NCBI RefSeq assembly: GCF_000252855.1
Contig: NC_017045.1
Location: forward strand, 124,001 to 188,000
DNA: 64,000 nucleotides
Direction of reading: 5' to 3'
Origin: Riemerella anatipestifer ATCC 11845 = DSM 15868
GTDB lineage: Bacteria > Bacteroidota > Bacteroidia > Flavobacteriales > Weeksellaceae
The notes below the pieces were generated by a model, which saw only the letters and a list, made by a program, of their open reading frames with translations, had not been told where the DNA came from and did not search any database. Both the position numbers and the translations under genes were made by a program. This document shows, in pieces, positions 50,053 to 58,952 of the stretch. The first letter of the stretch is position 1. Every line of letters begins with the position of its first letter.

Positions 50053-51402
50053 TTGACTGAAACCATTGCTCTTAGAGAACTGATAAAAAATCTCATCAAG
50101 GAGAAAAATGCTAAAGAGGTAGCTCTGATGCTTTCCGAAATGGAAGCACCAGACATTGCTTCTATATTTGAAGATTTAGAGGAGGAAGAACAGCATTTTC
50201 TCTACGATTTAATGAGTAATGAGAAATCTGCAGAAGTACTCTTAGAGATAGATGAAGACGAGCGAAAGAGCTTTATGAAAGGGCTCTCTTCGCAAGAGAT
50301 TGCAGATGAAATTATCAATGAGATAGATTCTGACGATGCGGCGGATATTATCTCTGAACTTCCAGAACATCAGCAGACCGAAATTATCCAAAGGTTAGAT
50401 GACGAGGAACACGCCCAAAGTATCGTGGACTTACTTAGGTATGATGAAGATGAGGCTGGAGGTCTTATGGCAACGGAAATGGTAAAAGTTAATCAGAACT
50501 TAACCATTATTTCGGCGGTCAAAGAGATGAGAAAGCAAGCCGAAGATTTAGATGAGGTGTATTCTATCTATGTAGTAGATGATAATGATAAACTGCTAGG
50601 GCTTTTAAGTTTAAAAAAACTACTTACAACCACTTCTTCTACTAAAGTTTCGGAGGTGTATAATCCTAAAATCCGTTCGGTGATGGATACGGATACGGCT
50701 GAAGAGGTAGCAAGATTTATGCAGAAGTACGACCTTTTTGAGGTTCCTGTGGTTGATGCTAGAGGCAACTTGGTAGGGCGTATTACGATAGATGATGTTA
50801 TTGATTTCATAACCGAAGAAGCAGAGAAAGACTATCAGTTAGCGTCGGGTATATCCTTAGATGTAGACTCTACGGATACTATTTTTTCGCTTACAAAAGC
50901 ACGCTTACCTTGGCTTTTTATAGGTATGGTAGGTGGTTTAATAGGTTCGCAGGTACTACAAGGAAACCAAGATGCCCTACAAAAGATACCTGCTCTTATG
51001 TTTTTTGTGCCTCTAATAGCCGCAACGGCAGGTAATATTGGGGTGCAGGCATCAGCGATTATTGTACAAGGTTTAGCTAATAATACTCTAGGAACAGATA
51101 CTATTAAAACCTTGATAAAGGAGGTGAGTGTTTCCGCAGCATCAGGAGTTATTTTATCTGTGATTATTTTATCATTTAATTTGCTTGTCAATAGGCACGA
51201 TATGATGGTGTCTATTGCTATTTCGGTTTCGCTGTTAGCGGTTATTTTGGTGGCAGCTGTTATTGGGACTATAGTGCCTATTCTCCTTAATAAAAATAAA
51301 ATAGACCCAGCAATAGCCACAGGTCCATTTATTACAACTTCTAACGATATTTTAGGGGTTTTGATTTACTTTACCATAGCAAAACTAATGTTGCATATTT
51401 AG
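50053..51402 (+). CDS. mgtE: magnesium transporter MgtE
   Basis: The 449-residue protein has an N-domain of short helical repeats (LPEHQQTEIIQRLDDEEHAQ), two CBS domains (residues about 130-260), and five membrane helices with the pore motif LIAATAGNIGVQASAI. MgtE gates on cytosolic Mg2+. The start codon is TTG at 50053, 19 nt after rsmA. Confidence 0.95.
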   Translation: MTETIALRELIKNLIKEKNAKEVALMLSEMEAPDIASIFEDLEEEEQHFLYDLMSNEKSAEVLLEIDEDERKSFMKGLSSQEIADEIINEIDSDDAADIISELPEHQQTEIIQRLDDEEHAQSIVDLLRYDEDEAGGLMATEMVKVNQNLTIISAVKEMRKQAEDLDEVYSIYVVDDNDKLLGLLSLKKLLTTTSSTKVSEVYNPKIRSVMDTDTAEEVARFMQKYDLFEVPVVDARGNLVGRITIDDVIDFITEEAEKDYQLASGISLDVDSTDTIFSLTKARLPWLFIGMVGGLIGSQVLQGNQDALQKIPALMFFVPLIAATAGNIGVQASAIIVQGLANNTLGTDTIKTLIKEVSVSAASGVILSVIILSFNLLVNRHDMMVSIAISVSLLAVILVAAVIGTIVPILLNKNKIDPAIATGPFITTSNDILGVLIYFTIAKLMLHI

Positions 51403-51488
51403 AGGTGTTGTCCGTAATTTTATTCCAAAACTGGACATATTTTCAAATTCAAACAACATCATAATAAAATAAAAATAGTTAATTTTTT

Positions 51489-51947
51489 ATGGGAACGATA
51501 ATAACTTTTTTTTTCAAAATATTTGAAATGATTCTATCCGCAATATTTCGAACATTATTTCCGAGAAAAATTGTTCATAAAAATAACTTAAAAAGTTATT
51601 CAAAATCCAACTACAATAAGTCTAACAGTAGAAACATAATTTTCAACTTTGGAAAATATAAAGGAAAAAAAGTGAAAGATGTATGGCTAGAAGACAAAGA
51701 ATATTGCATATGGCTAATAAATTCTTCAAGATATGAAGGTTGGAGGAGTTCAGCATTACATATTTATAATGAACTTGAAAGACTGAATAACGGAAATGAT
51801 ATATTATTCTTTAGTTTCGGAAAATATAAAGGAGAATCAGTAAATGATATACTTAAGTCAGATAGACAGTATTGCGAATGGTTATTAAATCAAAGTTGGG
51901 CTTTTGATTATAAAGAAGTACAATATATGTCAGAAATGATTGATTAA
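51489..51947 (+). CDS. protein with two exonuclease-X-C-terminal-like FGKYKG repeats
   Basis: The 152-residue protein has an N-terminal hydrophobic helix (TFFFKIFEMILSAIFRTLF) and a basic linker. Two similar units follow, FNFGKYKGKKVKDVWLEDKE (about residue 56) and FFSFGKYKGESVNDILKSDR (about residue 114), each ending in a C.WL segment. This resembles DUF3820/ExoX C-terminal domains, small folds found with exonucleases. No nuclease domain is present. Function unknown. An accessory gene after mgtE. Confidence 0.6.
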   Translation: MGTIITFFFKIFEMILSAIFRTLFPRKIVHKNNLKSYSKSNYNKSNSRNIIFNFGKYKGKKVKDVWLEDKEYCIWLINSSRYEGWRSSALHIYNELERLNNGNDILFFSFGKYKGESVNDILKSDRQYCEWLLNQSWAFDYKEVQYMSEMID

Positions 51948-52020
51948 AAAAACTTCTGCTAACAAAGTATTGCCCCGAGAGAGGCTTAGTGCATAATTTG
52001 AAATAATTGATAAAAAAATC

Positions 52021-52080
52021 GCAAAAACCTTTTCCATTTGGTTAAAAAATAAATAGATTGGTCAAATGAAAAGGTTTTGC
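52021..52080. repeat. imperfect hairpin, attC-like
   Basis: GCAAAAACCTTTTCCATTTG (52021-52040) and CAAATGAAAAGGTTTTGC (52063-52080) pair with two bulged bases around a 22-nt loop. Just outside are GCTAACAAAGTATTGC (51957-51972) and TGCAATATTT ... GTGTTAAAG (52152-52180). Extra-helical bases and outer CTAAC / GTTA ends recall integron attC sites, but no integrase is seen. The gap 51948-52187 has no gene. Confidence 0.4.
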
Positions 52081-52187
52081 TCAGTTCGGTGCTTTATTGA
52101 AAGTTTCGTTTTTCAAAAGCTCCCACCTGACGGTAATACCTCGCCGTTACCTGCAATATTTAATTAACATTGTGTTAAAGATTAAAG

Positions 52188-52682
52188 ATGAAAAAAATCC
52201 AAAATTTAATTTTATTCTTTATTTTCACACTTATTAAGTCTCAATCGTTAAATGGATTTATAAAAGACTCAATAAACATAGAAAATAGAGTTTTTAATCT
52301 CAAATTGAAAAATATTGAAACTGAAAAAGAATATTTTTCTCATACTGAAATTGATGGAAAGTATGAATTTCAAAATATTAAAAATGGAAATTATATTCTA
52401 TCTATAATTTATAATAATAATTATTCTAATAATCAATTTAAAGTAAATGTAAATGGAATTACAACTCAAAATTTCTGCTTGACAAAATACTGTAGATTTA
52501 GCGAAAATAAAGATGGAATTTGTCCAATTTGCAAGTCAAAACAAAATGTTATTCCAATTTTTTATGGTTTAACAACTAGAAAATTTATGAAGAAAAATAA
52601 AAGTAAGTATCATTTTAGAGGTTGCGAAATTTCTAGTTGTGATCCAAAATGGTATTGCAAAAATGACAAATTAGAATTCTGA
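52188..52682 (+). CDS. secreted protein, carboxypeptidase-regulatory-like with Cys cluster
   Basis: The 164-residue protein has a signal peptide (ILFFIFTLIKSQS). A carboxypeptidase-regulatory-like beta-sandwich follows (HTEIDGKYEFQNIKNGNYIL, residues about 63-82). The C-terminus is Cys-rich: KYCRFSENKDGICPICKSKQ and GCEISSCDPKWYC, enough for one or two metal sites. No named family recognised. Confidence 0.6.
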   Translation: MKKIQNLILFFIFTLIKSQSLNGFIKDSINIENRVFNLKLKNIETEKEYFSHTEIDGKYEFQNIKNGNYILSIIYNNNYSNNQFKVNVNGITTQNFCLTKYCRFSENKDGICPICKSKQNVIPIFYGLTTRKFMKKNKSKYHFRGCEISSCDPKWYCKNDKLEF

Positions 52683-52700
52683 TAATACTGCAAATAATAT

Positions 52701-52803
52701 AGTATTTTCAAAAGACGGAATAAAGTGTTTAGATGAAAGTTTGGTAATATTTAGTTGCTTCTACTTTTCCGCATTACTTTTTTTGTTAAATTAGTGATAC
52801 GGG
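52701..52803 (+). repeat. dispersed repeat R4
   Basis: It contains AAAAGACGGA (shared with the R1 lead-in at 20946-20955), then GGTAATATTTAG and a TTTTTTTGTTAAATTAGTGA core related to R1-R3. It lies 45 nt before the next gene. Confidence 0.5.
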
Positions 52804-52847
52804 AAAAATATTTGTGAAGGTTGTAATATTGCTCATAAAAAATAAAG

Positions 52848-53408
52848 ATGAAAATCATTAAGGAAATATTAAAATATTTGACATTGGTTTTTCTTCTGTT
52901 AATACTATTTAAGCTAACAAAGTATTATGGAGATTACGTAGAATCAGTTTATGATATTATAATAATTCCATTTGTAGTTTGCTTAATATTAGTTAATGGT
53001 TTGATTTTATATTTCTATCAAAAGCGAAGAAAAAAACTCAGAACTTTAAAGCTTATTTGCCTGTTTGGTATGACTGGAGTTTTGTTCAATATATTTAATA
53101 ATTGCCACTCAAAAAATAGAGAAGAAGTATCAACATATTTTATTGGTACGGGAGCATATTTCATAGGTGCTGAAGAGAAAACTAAAATAACATTATTTGA
53201 AAATCAAACATTCCAAATTACAGAATACTCGCCTCATACTTTTCATCATTGGAACGGTAAGTGCAAAATTTCTAATGATACTTTGTATTTAAGAAATATT
53301 GATTTTGAAAGGCTATCTTATTTACAACTCACGGATAAATATTTATACAATACAAATACTAAAAATTTCTTTTCAGAAGGATATAGTCCTCTTATAAAAA
53401 AAGAGTAA
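52848..53408 (+). CDS. hypothetical membrane protein (186 aa)
   Basis: Three hydrophobic helices in the first 85 residues (YLTLVFLLLILFKL, IIIPFVVCLILVNGLIL, LKLICLFGMTGVLFNIF) and an extracytoplasmic domain (TYFIGTGAYFIGAEEKTKIT). No family recognised. It sits in the accessory patch after repeat R4. Confidence 0.55.
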   Translation: MKIIKEILKYLTLVFLLLILFKLTKYYGDYVESVYDIIIIPFVVCLILVNGLILYFYQKRRKKLRTLKLICLFGMTGVLFNIFNNCHSKNREEVSTYFIGTGAYFIGAEEKTKITLFENQTFQITEYSPHTFHHWNGKCKISNDTLYLRNIDFERLSYLQLTDKYLYNTNTKNFFSEGYSPLIKKE

Positions 53409-53437
53409 ATTAGTAGCAATTCTAAAAAATGGTTAAA

Positions 53438-54004
53438 ATGAAATTAAGAGAAAAAAATCCAGCATTAGTTTTAATTGATGTTCAAAAGGCTTTTCTTGAA
53501 GAAGATTATTGGGGTGGAAATCGTAATAATAAAAATGCCGAAGAAATTTGTGGTAAAATTTTGAAAAAATGGAGAGAACTAAATTTACCAATCTTCCATA
53601 TAAGGCATAGTTCTGATAATCCTAAATCAAAACTTCATATCACAAACGCAGGATTTGAATTTAGTGAGTATGTTATCCCAAATGATTCTGAGACTATCAT
53701 TACTAAAAATGTAAATAGTGCATTCATTGGAACTACATTAAAAGAGCAAATTGATAGTTTAAATATTAACACATTGGTAATTGTGGGAATAACTACCAAC
53801 CATTGCGTTTCTACAACAACTAGAATGTCTGGAAATTATGGCTATGAAACTTATCTTATTTCGGACGCTACGGCAACATTTGATAGGGTTGGAGTTAATG
53901 GGGAGAAATACGATTCAGAGTTAATCCATCAAACAACGCTTGCAAATCTGAATGAGGAATTTGCAACCGTTTGGAATTCTGAAAAATTATTTAAAGAGAT
54001 TTAA
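53438..54004 (+). CDS. isochorismatase-family cysteine hydrolase
   Basis: The protein is about 188 residues from ATG 53438; an ATG three codons earlier is possible. The catalytic triad is visible: Asp in ALVLIDVQKAF, Lys in IITKNVNSAFIG and Cys in VIVGITTNHCVSTTTR (with the non-proline cis-peptide region before it). Such enzymes hydrolyse amides, for example nicotinamide, isochorismate or biuret; the substrate is not determinable. Confidence 0.85.
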   Translation: MKLREKNPALVLIDVQKAFLEEDYWGGNRNNKNAEEICGKILKKWRELNLPIFHIRHSSDNPKSKLHITNAGFEFSEYVIPNDSETIITKNVNSAFIGTTLKEQIDSLNINTLVIVGITTNHCVSTTTRMSGNYGYETYLISDATATFDRVGVNGEKYDSELIHQTTLANLNEEFATVWNSEKLFKEI

Positions 54005-54022
54005 AAGAATTAAAGTGTATAT

Positions 54023-55330
54023 ATGGCAAAAAAAGTTTTAAATTTTAAGTTAGTATTGATACTAATAATACTGGTGTCTTGTTCAAGAAATGACGAAATT
54101 ACAAATGAATCACAATTACTAGAAGAGGTAAAGGATGTTATTATAACTTCTTATTCTAAGAACTATGCATATTCGGGGGAGGAAGTGATTATTTATGGAG
54201 AAAACTTTCCTATAAAAGAAAAGTGTAAAATATTATTTGATGATGTGTATTCTGAAATACTTAATGTAAGCAAAGACTCTAGACAAATTACTATTAAAGT
54301 TCCAAATGTAGCTAGGTCCATTCCAACATTAAAATTTATTTTTGAAAATCGAAATGTCGTCAATAACATTACAAATGATTATAACAAAAATATTGCTGTT
54401 ATTAATAAGAGTATTGGAAACTGGACCTCTACAGAGTCTGCAATATTTATTTCTGATAATGATTATATTAGAGGGATACAGATAAAAAATAATGGAAAAA
54501 TATATTATAATGTTTCAAAGAGAACCTACAGTTCACCTGACGATGGGATTACTTGGAAAGTATGGTATAACTCTAGTTTCTTAAGCGATTTTCATGCTAC
54601 TGATAATGATGAAGGATTTGCGGATAGTGGTTTTGGTCTTGGTAAAGTCCCTAAGGGAGGAAGCCCATTATCTTTAAATATTTTTTTTACTACAGATTCA
54701 AGAACATCTGAAAAATTCGCTACTGTATTTGTTGAAAATGATATGAGAACGGGCTTATTAGTTACGACAAATAGGAATGTTTATAAAACATCGGATGGTG
54801 AAAACTTTGTTAAAGTCTATAACTCAGGCTCTACAAAGATTGATATTCAGAGAGCTCCATTTAAATTAGATTATCAAAATATTTGGACAATTGGGTATGA
54901 TCAGGCAATTGAAACAGGTCTAATTTTTTATTGTAACGGTAATAACGAAAATTGGCATAGTTACTTATTTACCGCTTATCCTAAAAGTATGGTAAACAAT
55001 ATTTATTTTGTTAATGATAGGGTAGGATACTGTTCACTTTATACTTTTGATGCTAATCCAAAGGTTAAAATGTTTAAATCATTAGATGGTGGAGCATCAT
55101 GGAATCTAATTAGTGATATTCCAAATGCTCAAAGAAATATCTCTATGGTTTTCATAAATGAATCAATAGGTTATGTCTCATCAGATAATCAAATATTTCT
55201 TACTAAAGACGGAGGAAATACTTGGTCTTTAGATTTTACTGCAGATGAAAATATTCAAAAATTGGGATATTCAAATAACTGCGTTTATGCACTAACAAAT
55301 GGTAAAATAAATAGAAAATTTTTAAAATAA
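54023..55330 (+). CDS. lipoprotein with IPT/TIG and BNR/YCF48-like repeats
   Basis: The 435-residue protein has a lipoprotein signal (LVLILIILVSCS). An IPT/TIG domain follows (ITSYSKNYAYSGEEVIIYGE followed by NFP). At least four BNR-type repeats then suggest a beta-propeller: SSPDDGITW, YKTSDGENF, FKSLDGGASW, FLTKDGGNTW. Surface binding of carbohydrates or proteins is typical, but no specific target is evident. The last gene of the accessory patch. Confidence 0.78.
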   Translation: MAKKVLNFKLVLILIILVSCSRNDEITNESQLLEEVKDVIITSYSKNYAYSGEEVIIYGENFPIKEKCKILFDDVYSEILNVSKDSRQITIKVPNVARSIPTLKFIFENRNVVNNITNDYNKNIAVINKSIGNWTSTESAIFISDNDYIRGIQIKNNGKIYYNVSKRTYSSPDDGITWKVWYNSSFLSDFHATDNDEGFADSGFGLGKVPKGGSPLSLNIFFTTDSRTSEKFATVFVENDMRTGLLVTTNRNVYKTSDGENFVKVYNSGSTKIDIQRAPFKLDYQNIWTIGYDQAIETGLIFYCNGNNENWHSYLFTAYPKSMVNNIYFVNDRVGYCSLYTFDANPKVKMFKSLDGGASWNLISDIPNAQRNISMVFINESIGYVSSDNQIFLTKDGGNTWSLDFTADENIQKLGYSNNCVYALTNGKINRKFLK

Positions 55331-55430
55331 TTTTATATATTCTCAGATTAGCATTTAATGTGTATAAATTAAACTGTTTTTTTATAGTTTGTGTTTGGAG
55401 AAATAGTAATTTCACTATAAACATTATCTC

Positions 55431-56117
55431 ATGAAAAAAAGATTAGTAGTGCTTTCTGGGGCGGGTATTTCTGCTGAAAGCGGCATTAAAACATTTAGAG
55501 ATTCTAATGGGCTGTGGGAAAACCACCGTATAGAAGATGTGGCGAGTCCAGAAGGGTTTGCAAGAAATCCGCAATTGGTTTTAGATTTTTATAATCTTAG
55601 AAGGAGGCAATTAGCTGAGGTTAAACCAAATTTGGCTCATAGCATTTTAGCAGAATTAGAAAAGTACTACGAAGTAATTATCATTACTCAAAATGTAGAT
55701 GATTTACACGAAAGAGCGGGGTCTTCTCATATTATTCATCTTCACGGAGAACTTAAAAAGGCGAGACCTATAAACTCTGAAAGTGAGATTATAAATTGGG
55801 AAACCGACCTTAATCTAGGAGACAACAATGAAAAAGGCGTTCAGCTTAGACCTCATATTGTATGGTTTGGTGAGGCTGTACCTGAAATGGAAAAAGCCAT
55901 AGATATAGCAACTTCGGCAGATTTATTTTTAGTGATAGGAACTTCGTTACAAGTTTATCCTGCGGCATCTTTGGTGCATTATATTCCACAACATTGCGAG
56001 TTGTTTCTCATTGACCCTCAGATTCCCGAACATTATATAAAAAAGGCTACTTGCTTCGCCACTTCGGCTACGGAAGGTATGATAAAATTAAAAGAAATAC
56101 TCTTGGCTGAGTTTTAA
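55431..56117 (+). CDS. cobB: sirtuin (NAD-dependent protein deacylase), CobB-like
   Basis: The 228-residue sirtuin has GAGISAESGIKTFRDSNGLW, ITQNVDDLHERAGSSHIIHL followed by HGEL (catalytic His), and VWFGEAVPEM. The zinc-ribbon cysteines are absent, and FYNLRRRQL contains the Tyr-xx-Arg of class III sirtuins, which prefer succinyl or malonyl lysine. Deacylation activity is inferred. It overlaps the DtxR-family gene by 4 nt at the 3' end. Confidence 0.9.
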   Translation: MKKRLVVLSGAGISAESGIKTFRDSNGLWENHRIEDVASPEGFARNPQLVLDFYNLRRRQLAEVKPNLAHSILAELEKYYEVIIITQNVDDLHERAGSSHIIHLHGELKKARPINSESEIINWETDLNLGDNNEKGVQLRPHIVWFGEAVPEMEKAIDIATSADLFLVIGTSLQVYPAASLVHYIPQHCELFLIDPQIPEHYIKKATCFATSATEGMIKLKEILLAEF

Positions 56118-56773
56118 TCTAGCTTTACTAAAAGAGCATCACAAACTACTTTACTGAAGGTGTGAGAAATACCATTTACGGTTACCATCATAGAAGCGTC
56201 AAATTTTTCTTTTTTGTTTACTGTAAGTTGGCTTCCTAAATTGAGTTGTTTATCATTCAAAAAGCTAAGGAAATCTTTGGTATCTACAGTTACAGCAGCT
56301 AGTGTTACCTTAGAGCCTTCGGTACATTCGCTGAGTTTCTTTAGATTTTGCTCTATGATATTGCCCTCTTTGTCAGGGATAGGTTCTCCGTGAGGATCTA
56401 CTTTAGGATAATTGAGAAGCTCGTCCATTTTATCAAAAAACTCTTCGGAGTGTATATGTTCTAGTTCCTCGGCTATTTTGTGTACATTTTCCCAACCAAA
56501 GCCCATTTTTTCTACCAAAAACATCTCTGTAAGCCTATGTTTTCTAATCACTAAAGCGGCCTCTTTTTGCCCAATTTCGGTGAGAATGATGGGTTTATAG
56601 CTTTCGGTAATTACCCAGTTCTTTTGAGCAAATTTTTTCATCATACTATTAACGCTCGGCATTTTGATGTTCAAAAACTTGCTGAGTTCGTTTACTGTAA
56701 CTTCGTTGTTATCAGTTTTTAGATGAAATAAAGCCTTTAGATAATTTTCTTCTGTAAGAGAGTTCATAGACAC
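56114..56773 (-). CDS. DtxR/MntR-family metal-dependent regulator
   Basis: The 219-residue protein has a winged helix (LTEENYLKALFHLKTDNNEV, SKFLNIKMPSVNSMMKKF), the dimer/metal domain (EELEHIHSEEFFDKMDELLN, then YPKVDPHGEPIP) and a C-terminal FeoA-like SH3 part. With Mn2+ or Fe2+ these proteins repress metal uptake genes. It is in tandem with corA downstream, 38 nt away. Confidence 0.9.
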   Translation of the reverse strand: MSMNSLTEENYLKALFHLKTDNNEVTVNELSKFLNIKMPSVNSMMKKFAQKNWVITESYKPIILTEIGQKEAALVIRKHRLTEMFLVEKMGFGWENVHKIAEELEHIHSEEFFDKMDELLNYPKVDPHGEPIPDKEGNIIEQNLKKLSECTEGSKVTLAAVTVDTKDFLSFLNDKQLNLGSQLTVNKKEKFDASMMVTVNGISHTFSKVVCDALLVKLD

Positions 56774-56811
56774 AAAAATAAAATATTTTTCTGTTTGGAA
56801 CGATAGCGATG

Positions 56812-57720
56812 TTAATACTTTTTCTTTTTAAAATAAATAAAAGTAGCTATAACAATAATGAGCATCACTCCCAAAGTAGCGTAATAACCATATTTCTGAT
56901 GAAGCTCTGGCATAAATTCAAAATTCATTCCGTAAAGCCCAGCGATAAAGGTAATTGGTAAAAAATAGACCGAGTACATTGCCAATAGTTTCATTACTTG
57001 GTTGGCTTTTTGGTCAGATAGGGCAATGTATACTGATATGAGGTTGGTAATCTGAGCGCTAATGTGGTCAAAATCAGACATCACATCTTTTTGTTTATCT
57101 ACAAGGTCTGCTATTTCAATGTCTTTTAGATTAAGTTTTTTAAAAGCACCTATCCAATCCGAAGACATGTTAAGTACTCTAGCATTAAGCCCTGCCTTTC
57201 TTTTAATTTTGTAGAGTTTTTTTATAGGGTTGAGCTGAGGGCTATTTTGCATAAAAATCTCAGTCTCTAACTTGTCAATAATCTCTATAAGTTTTTTGCT
57301 TTCGTCATCAAAGGATTTCATTATCTTGAGTCCTAAGATTAGAGCTAACTTATCTGGAGAATACTTCTTGTATTTATCAGGATTTTTGTTAAGGTCTTCT
57401 TTAATTTCTAGAATACTCTTATTATCAGTTCTATGTATAGTGATAATTATTTTTTCTATGATAAATATGCCTAATTTAGTACTTACATCATTGATGCCAT
57501 TTAAGTTTTTTCTTTGAAGTTCTACATTTTCTCTAGTTAAGAAAAATTTTACGCCTTCTACTTCTTCAAATTTAGGAAGATGACTTGGGTCTACAGTATC
57601 ATCTAAATGTAACTTATTGATATGAAACTGATGATGTAGGGAGTCTAAATCTTCTTTGGTAGGAGCGGTAACATCAATCCATTTACAGAGGTCGCTTTCA
57701 AAAATAGTATCTATAGGCAT
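56812..57720 (-). CDS. corA: CorA-family divalent cation transporter
   Basis: The 302-residue protein has a large cytoplasmic N-terminal funnel domain and two C-terminal membrane helices (YSVYFLPITFIAGLYGMNF and ATLGVMLIIVIATFIYF). The GMN signature of the selectivity filter is present, and the C-terminus is basic. Transport of Mg2+, Co2+ or Ni2+ is expected; Zn2+ efflux is an alternative for some relatives. Confidence 0.92.
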   Translation of the reverse strand: MPIDTIFESDLCKWIDVTAPTKEDLDSLHHQFHINKLHLDDTVDPSHLPKFEEVEGVKFFLTRENVELQRKNLNGINDVSTKLGIFIIEKIIITIHRTDNKSILEIKEDLNKNPDKYKKYSPDKLALILGLKIMKSFDDESKKLIEIIDKLETEIFMQNSPQLNPIKKLYKIKRKAGLNARVLNMSSDWIGAFKKLNLKDIEIADLVDKQKDVMSDFDHISAQITNLISVYIALSDQKANQVMKLLAMYSVYFLPITFIAGLYGMNFEFMPELHQKYGYYATLGVMLIIVIATFIYFKKKKY

Positions 57721-57793
57721 TATAGAGTTTTTAATGGTATAAAAGCTACCCTAAAGAGGATAGCTCTAGTTAGATTATTTGATATTCTATCAA

Positions 57794-58681
57794 TTATTTA
57801 AAAACAGAGTTTAGTCTGTCAACCTCTGAATTTATTTTTTGTTGTAGACTTTCTGAGGCTTTAACTAAAGGTAATCTAAGGTGATTTTTAATAATGCCTT
57901 TATGTGCTAAAACAGCTTTGATACCAACAGGATTACCCTCAGCAAAAATAAGGCGTGTAATTTCTACCAATTGATTATGGATAGCATAAGCTTCTTTAAC
58001 TTTCTCGTCTTTTGCGAGTTTTATCATTTCTGAAAATTCTTTAGGGTAAGCTTGTCCAATTACGGAAATTACACCATCACCTCCTGCAAGTGTTACAGGA
58101 AGAGTGTACTCGTCATCACCAGACATTAGTGAGAAATTTGCAGTTTTTTTTCTTAAAATATCAAAGTACTGCGTAAGGTTAGGAGCTGCTTCTTTTATCA
58201 TAAATAGGTTAGGGAACTCCTTAGCCAATCGTAGTGTAGTTTCAGCTTCTATGTTTTGCCCCGTTCTTCCAGGTACATTATAGATAATGATGTTTTTACC
58301 TGTTTCTGCCAAAGCCTTATAATGCTGATAAAGCCCTTCTTGGTTAGGTTTATTATAGTAAGGAGAAACTGATAAAATAGCCTCAAAATCATCAAGATTA
58401 GTTTGTTCTATTTCTTTTTTTACGGCTAAAGTATTGTTGCCTCCAATACCTAGAACTAAAGGAAGTCTTTTATTGTTAATTTTAACAATGTGTTGTATAG
58501 CAGCTTCTTTTTCTTCCTTAGAAAGGGTAGCCGTTTCTGCAGTTGTACCAAGAACTACAAAAAAATCTGTTCCGTTAGTTATATTATATTCTATGAGCTT
58601 TGTAAGAGCATCAAAATCGATGGATAAATCTTCGTTAAAAGGAGTTACTAAAGCAACCCCTAGACCTGATAAATTTTTCAT
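57794..58681 (-). CDS. dapA: 4-hydroxy-tetrahydrodipicolinate synthase
   Basis: The 295-residue TIM barrel has GTTAETATLSKEE (pyruvate binding), IIIYNVPGRTGQN (Tyr of the proton relay) and FMIKEAAPNLTQYFD (Schiff-base Lys). It condenses pyruvate with aspartate semialdehyde in lysine/DAP synthesis. A single-gene unit. Confidence 0.96.
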   Translation of the reverse strand: MKNLSGLGVALVTPFNEDLSIDFDALTKLIEYNITNGTDFFVVLGTTAETATLSKEEKEAAIQHIVKINNKRLPLVLGIGGNNTLAVKKEIEQTNLDDFEAILSVSPYYNKPNQEGLYQHYKALAETGKNIIIYNVPGRTGQNIEAETTLRLAKEFPNLFMIKEAAPNLTQYFDILRKKTANFSLMSGDDEYTLPVTLAGGDGVISVIGQAYPKEFSEMIKLAKDEKVKEAYAIHNQLVEITRLIFAEGNPVGIKAVLAHKGIIKNHLRLPLVKASESLQQKINSEVDRLNSVFK

Positions 58682-58822
58682 TTCCGTTTCTTATTCTAAA
58701 ATTTAGAAGACCAAAATTAAGTTTTTTTTTGATATAAACAGAAGATTATTTCGTTTTGTACTATCCTGGAGTTATAAATAAAGCCTGCTTTTTCTGTGTT
58801 CGAGAGATGAAATTTGTTTTGT

Positions 58823-58853
58823 TACTCTGTAATTTATGATATTACTCAGAGTA
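58823..58853. promoter_or_regulatory. inverted repeat upstream of susC
   Basis: TACTCTG and CAGAGTA with a 17-nt spacer, in the 271-nt gap upstream of the SusC gene. A possible operator for PUL regulation; nothing else clear in the gap. Confidence 0.3.
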
Positions 58854-58952
58854 GTTAATTATTTCATAAATATATTGTAACTTAGCCACCTCAATTTTAT
58901 TGAGTTAAATAAATGTTAATTTTTTTATAATATTGATTTTTAATAAAATACA

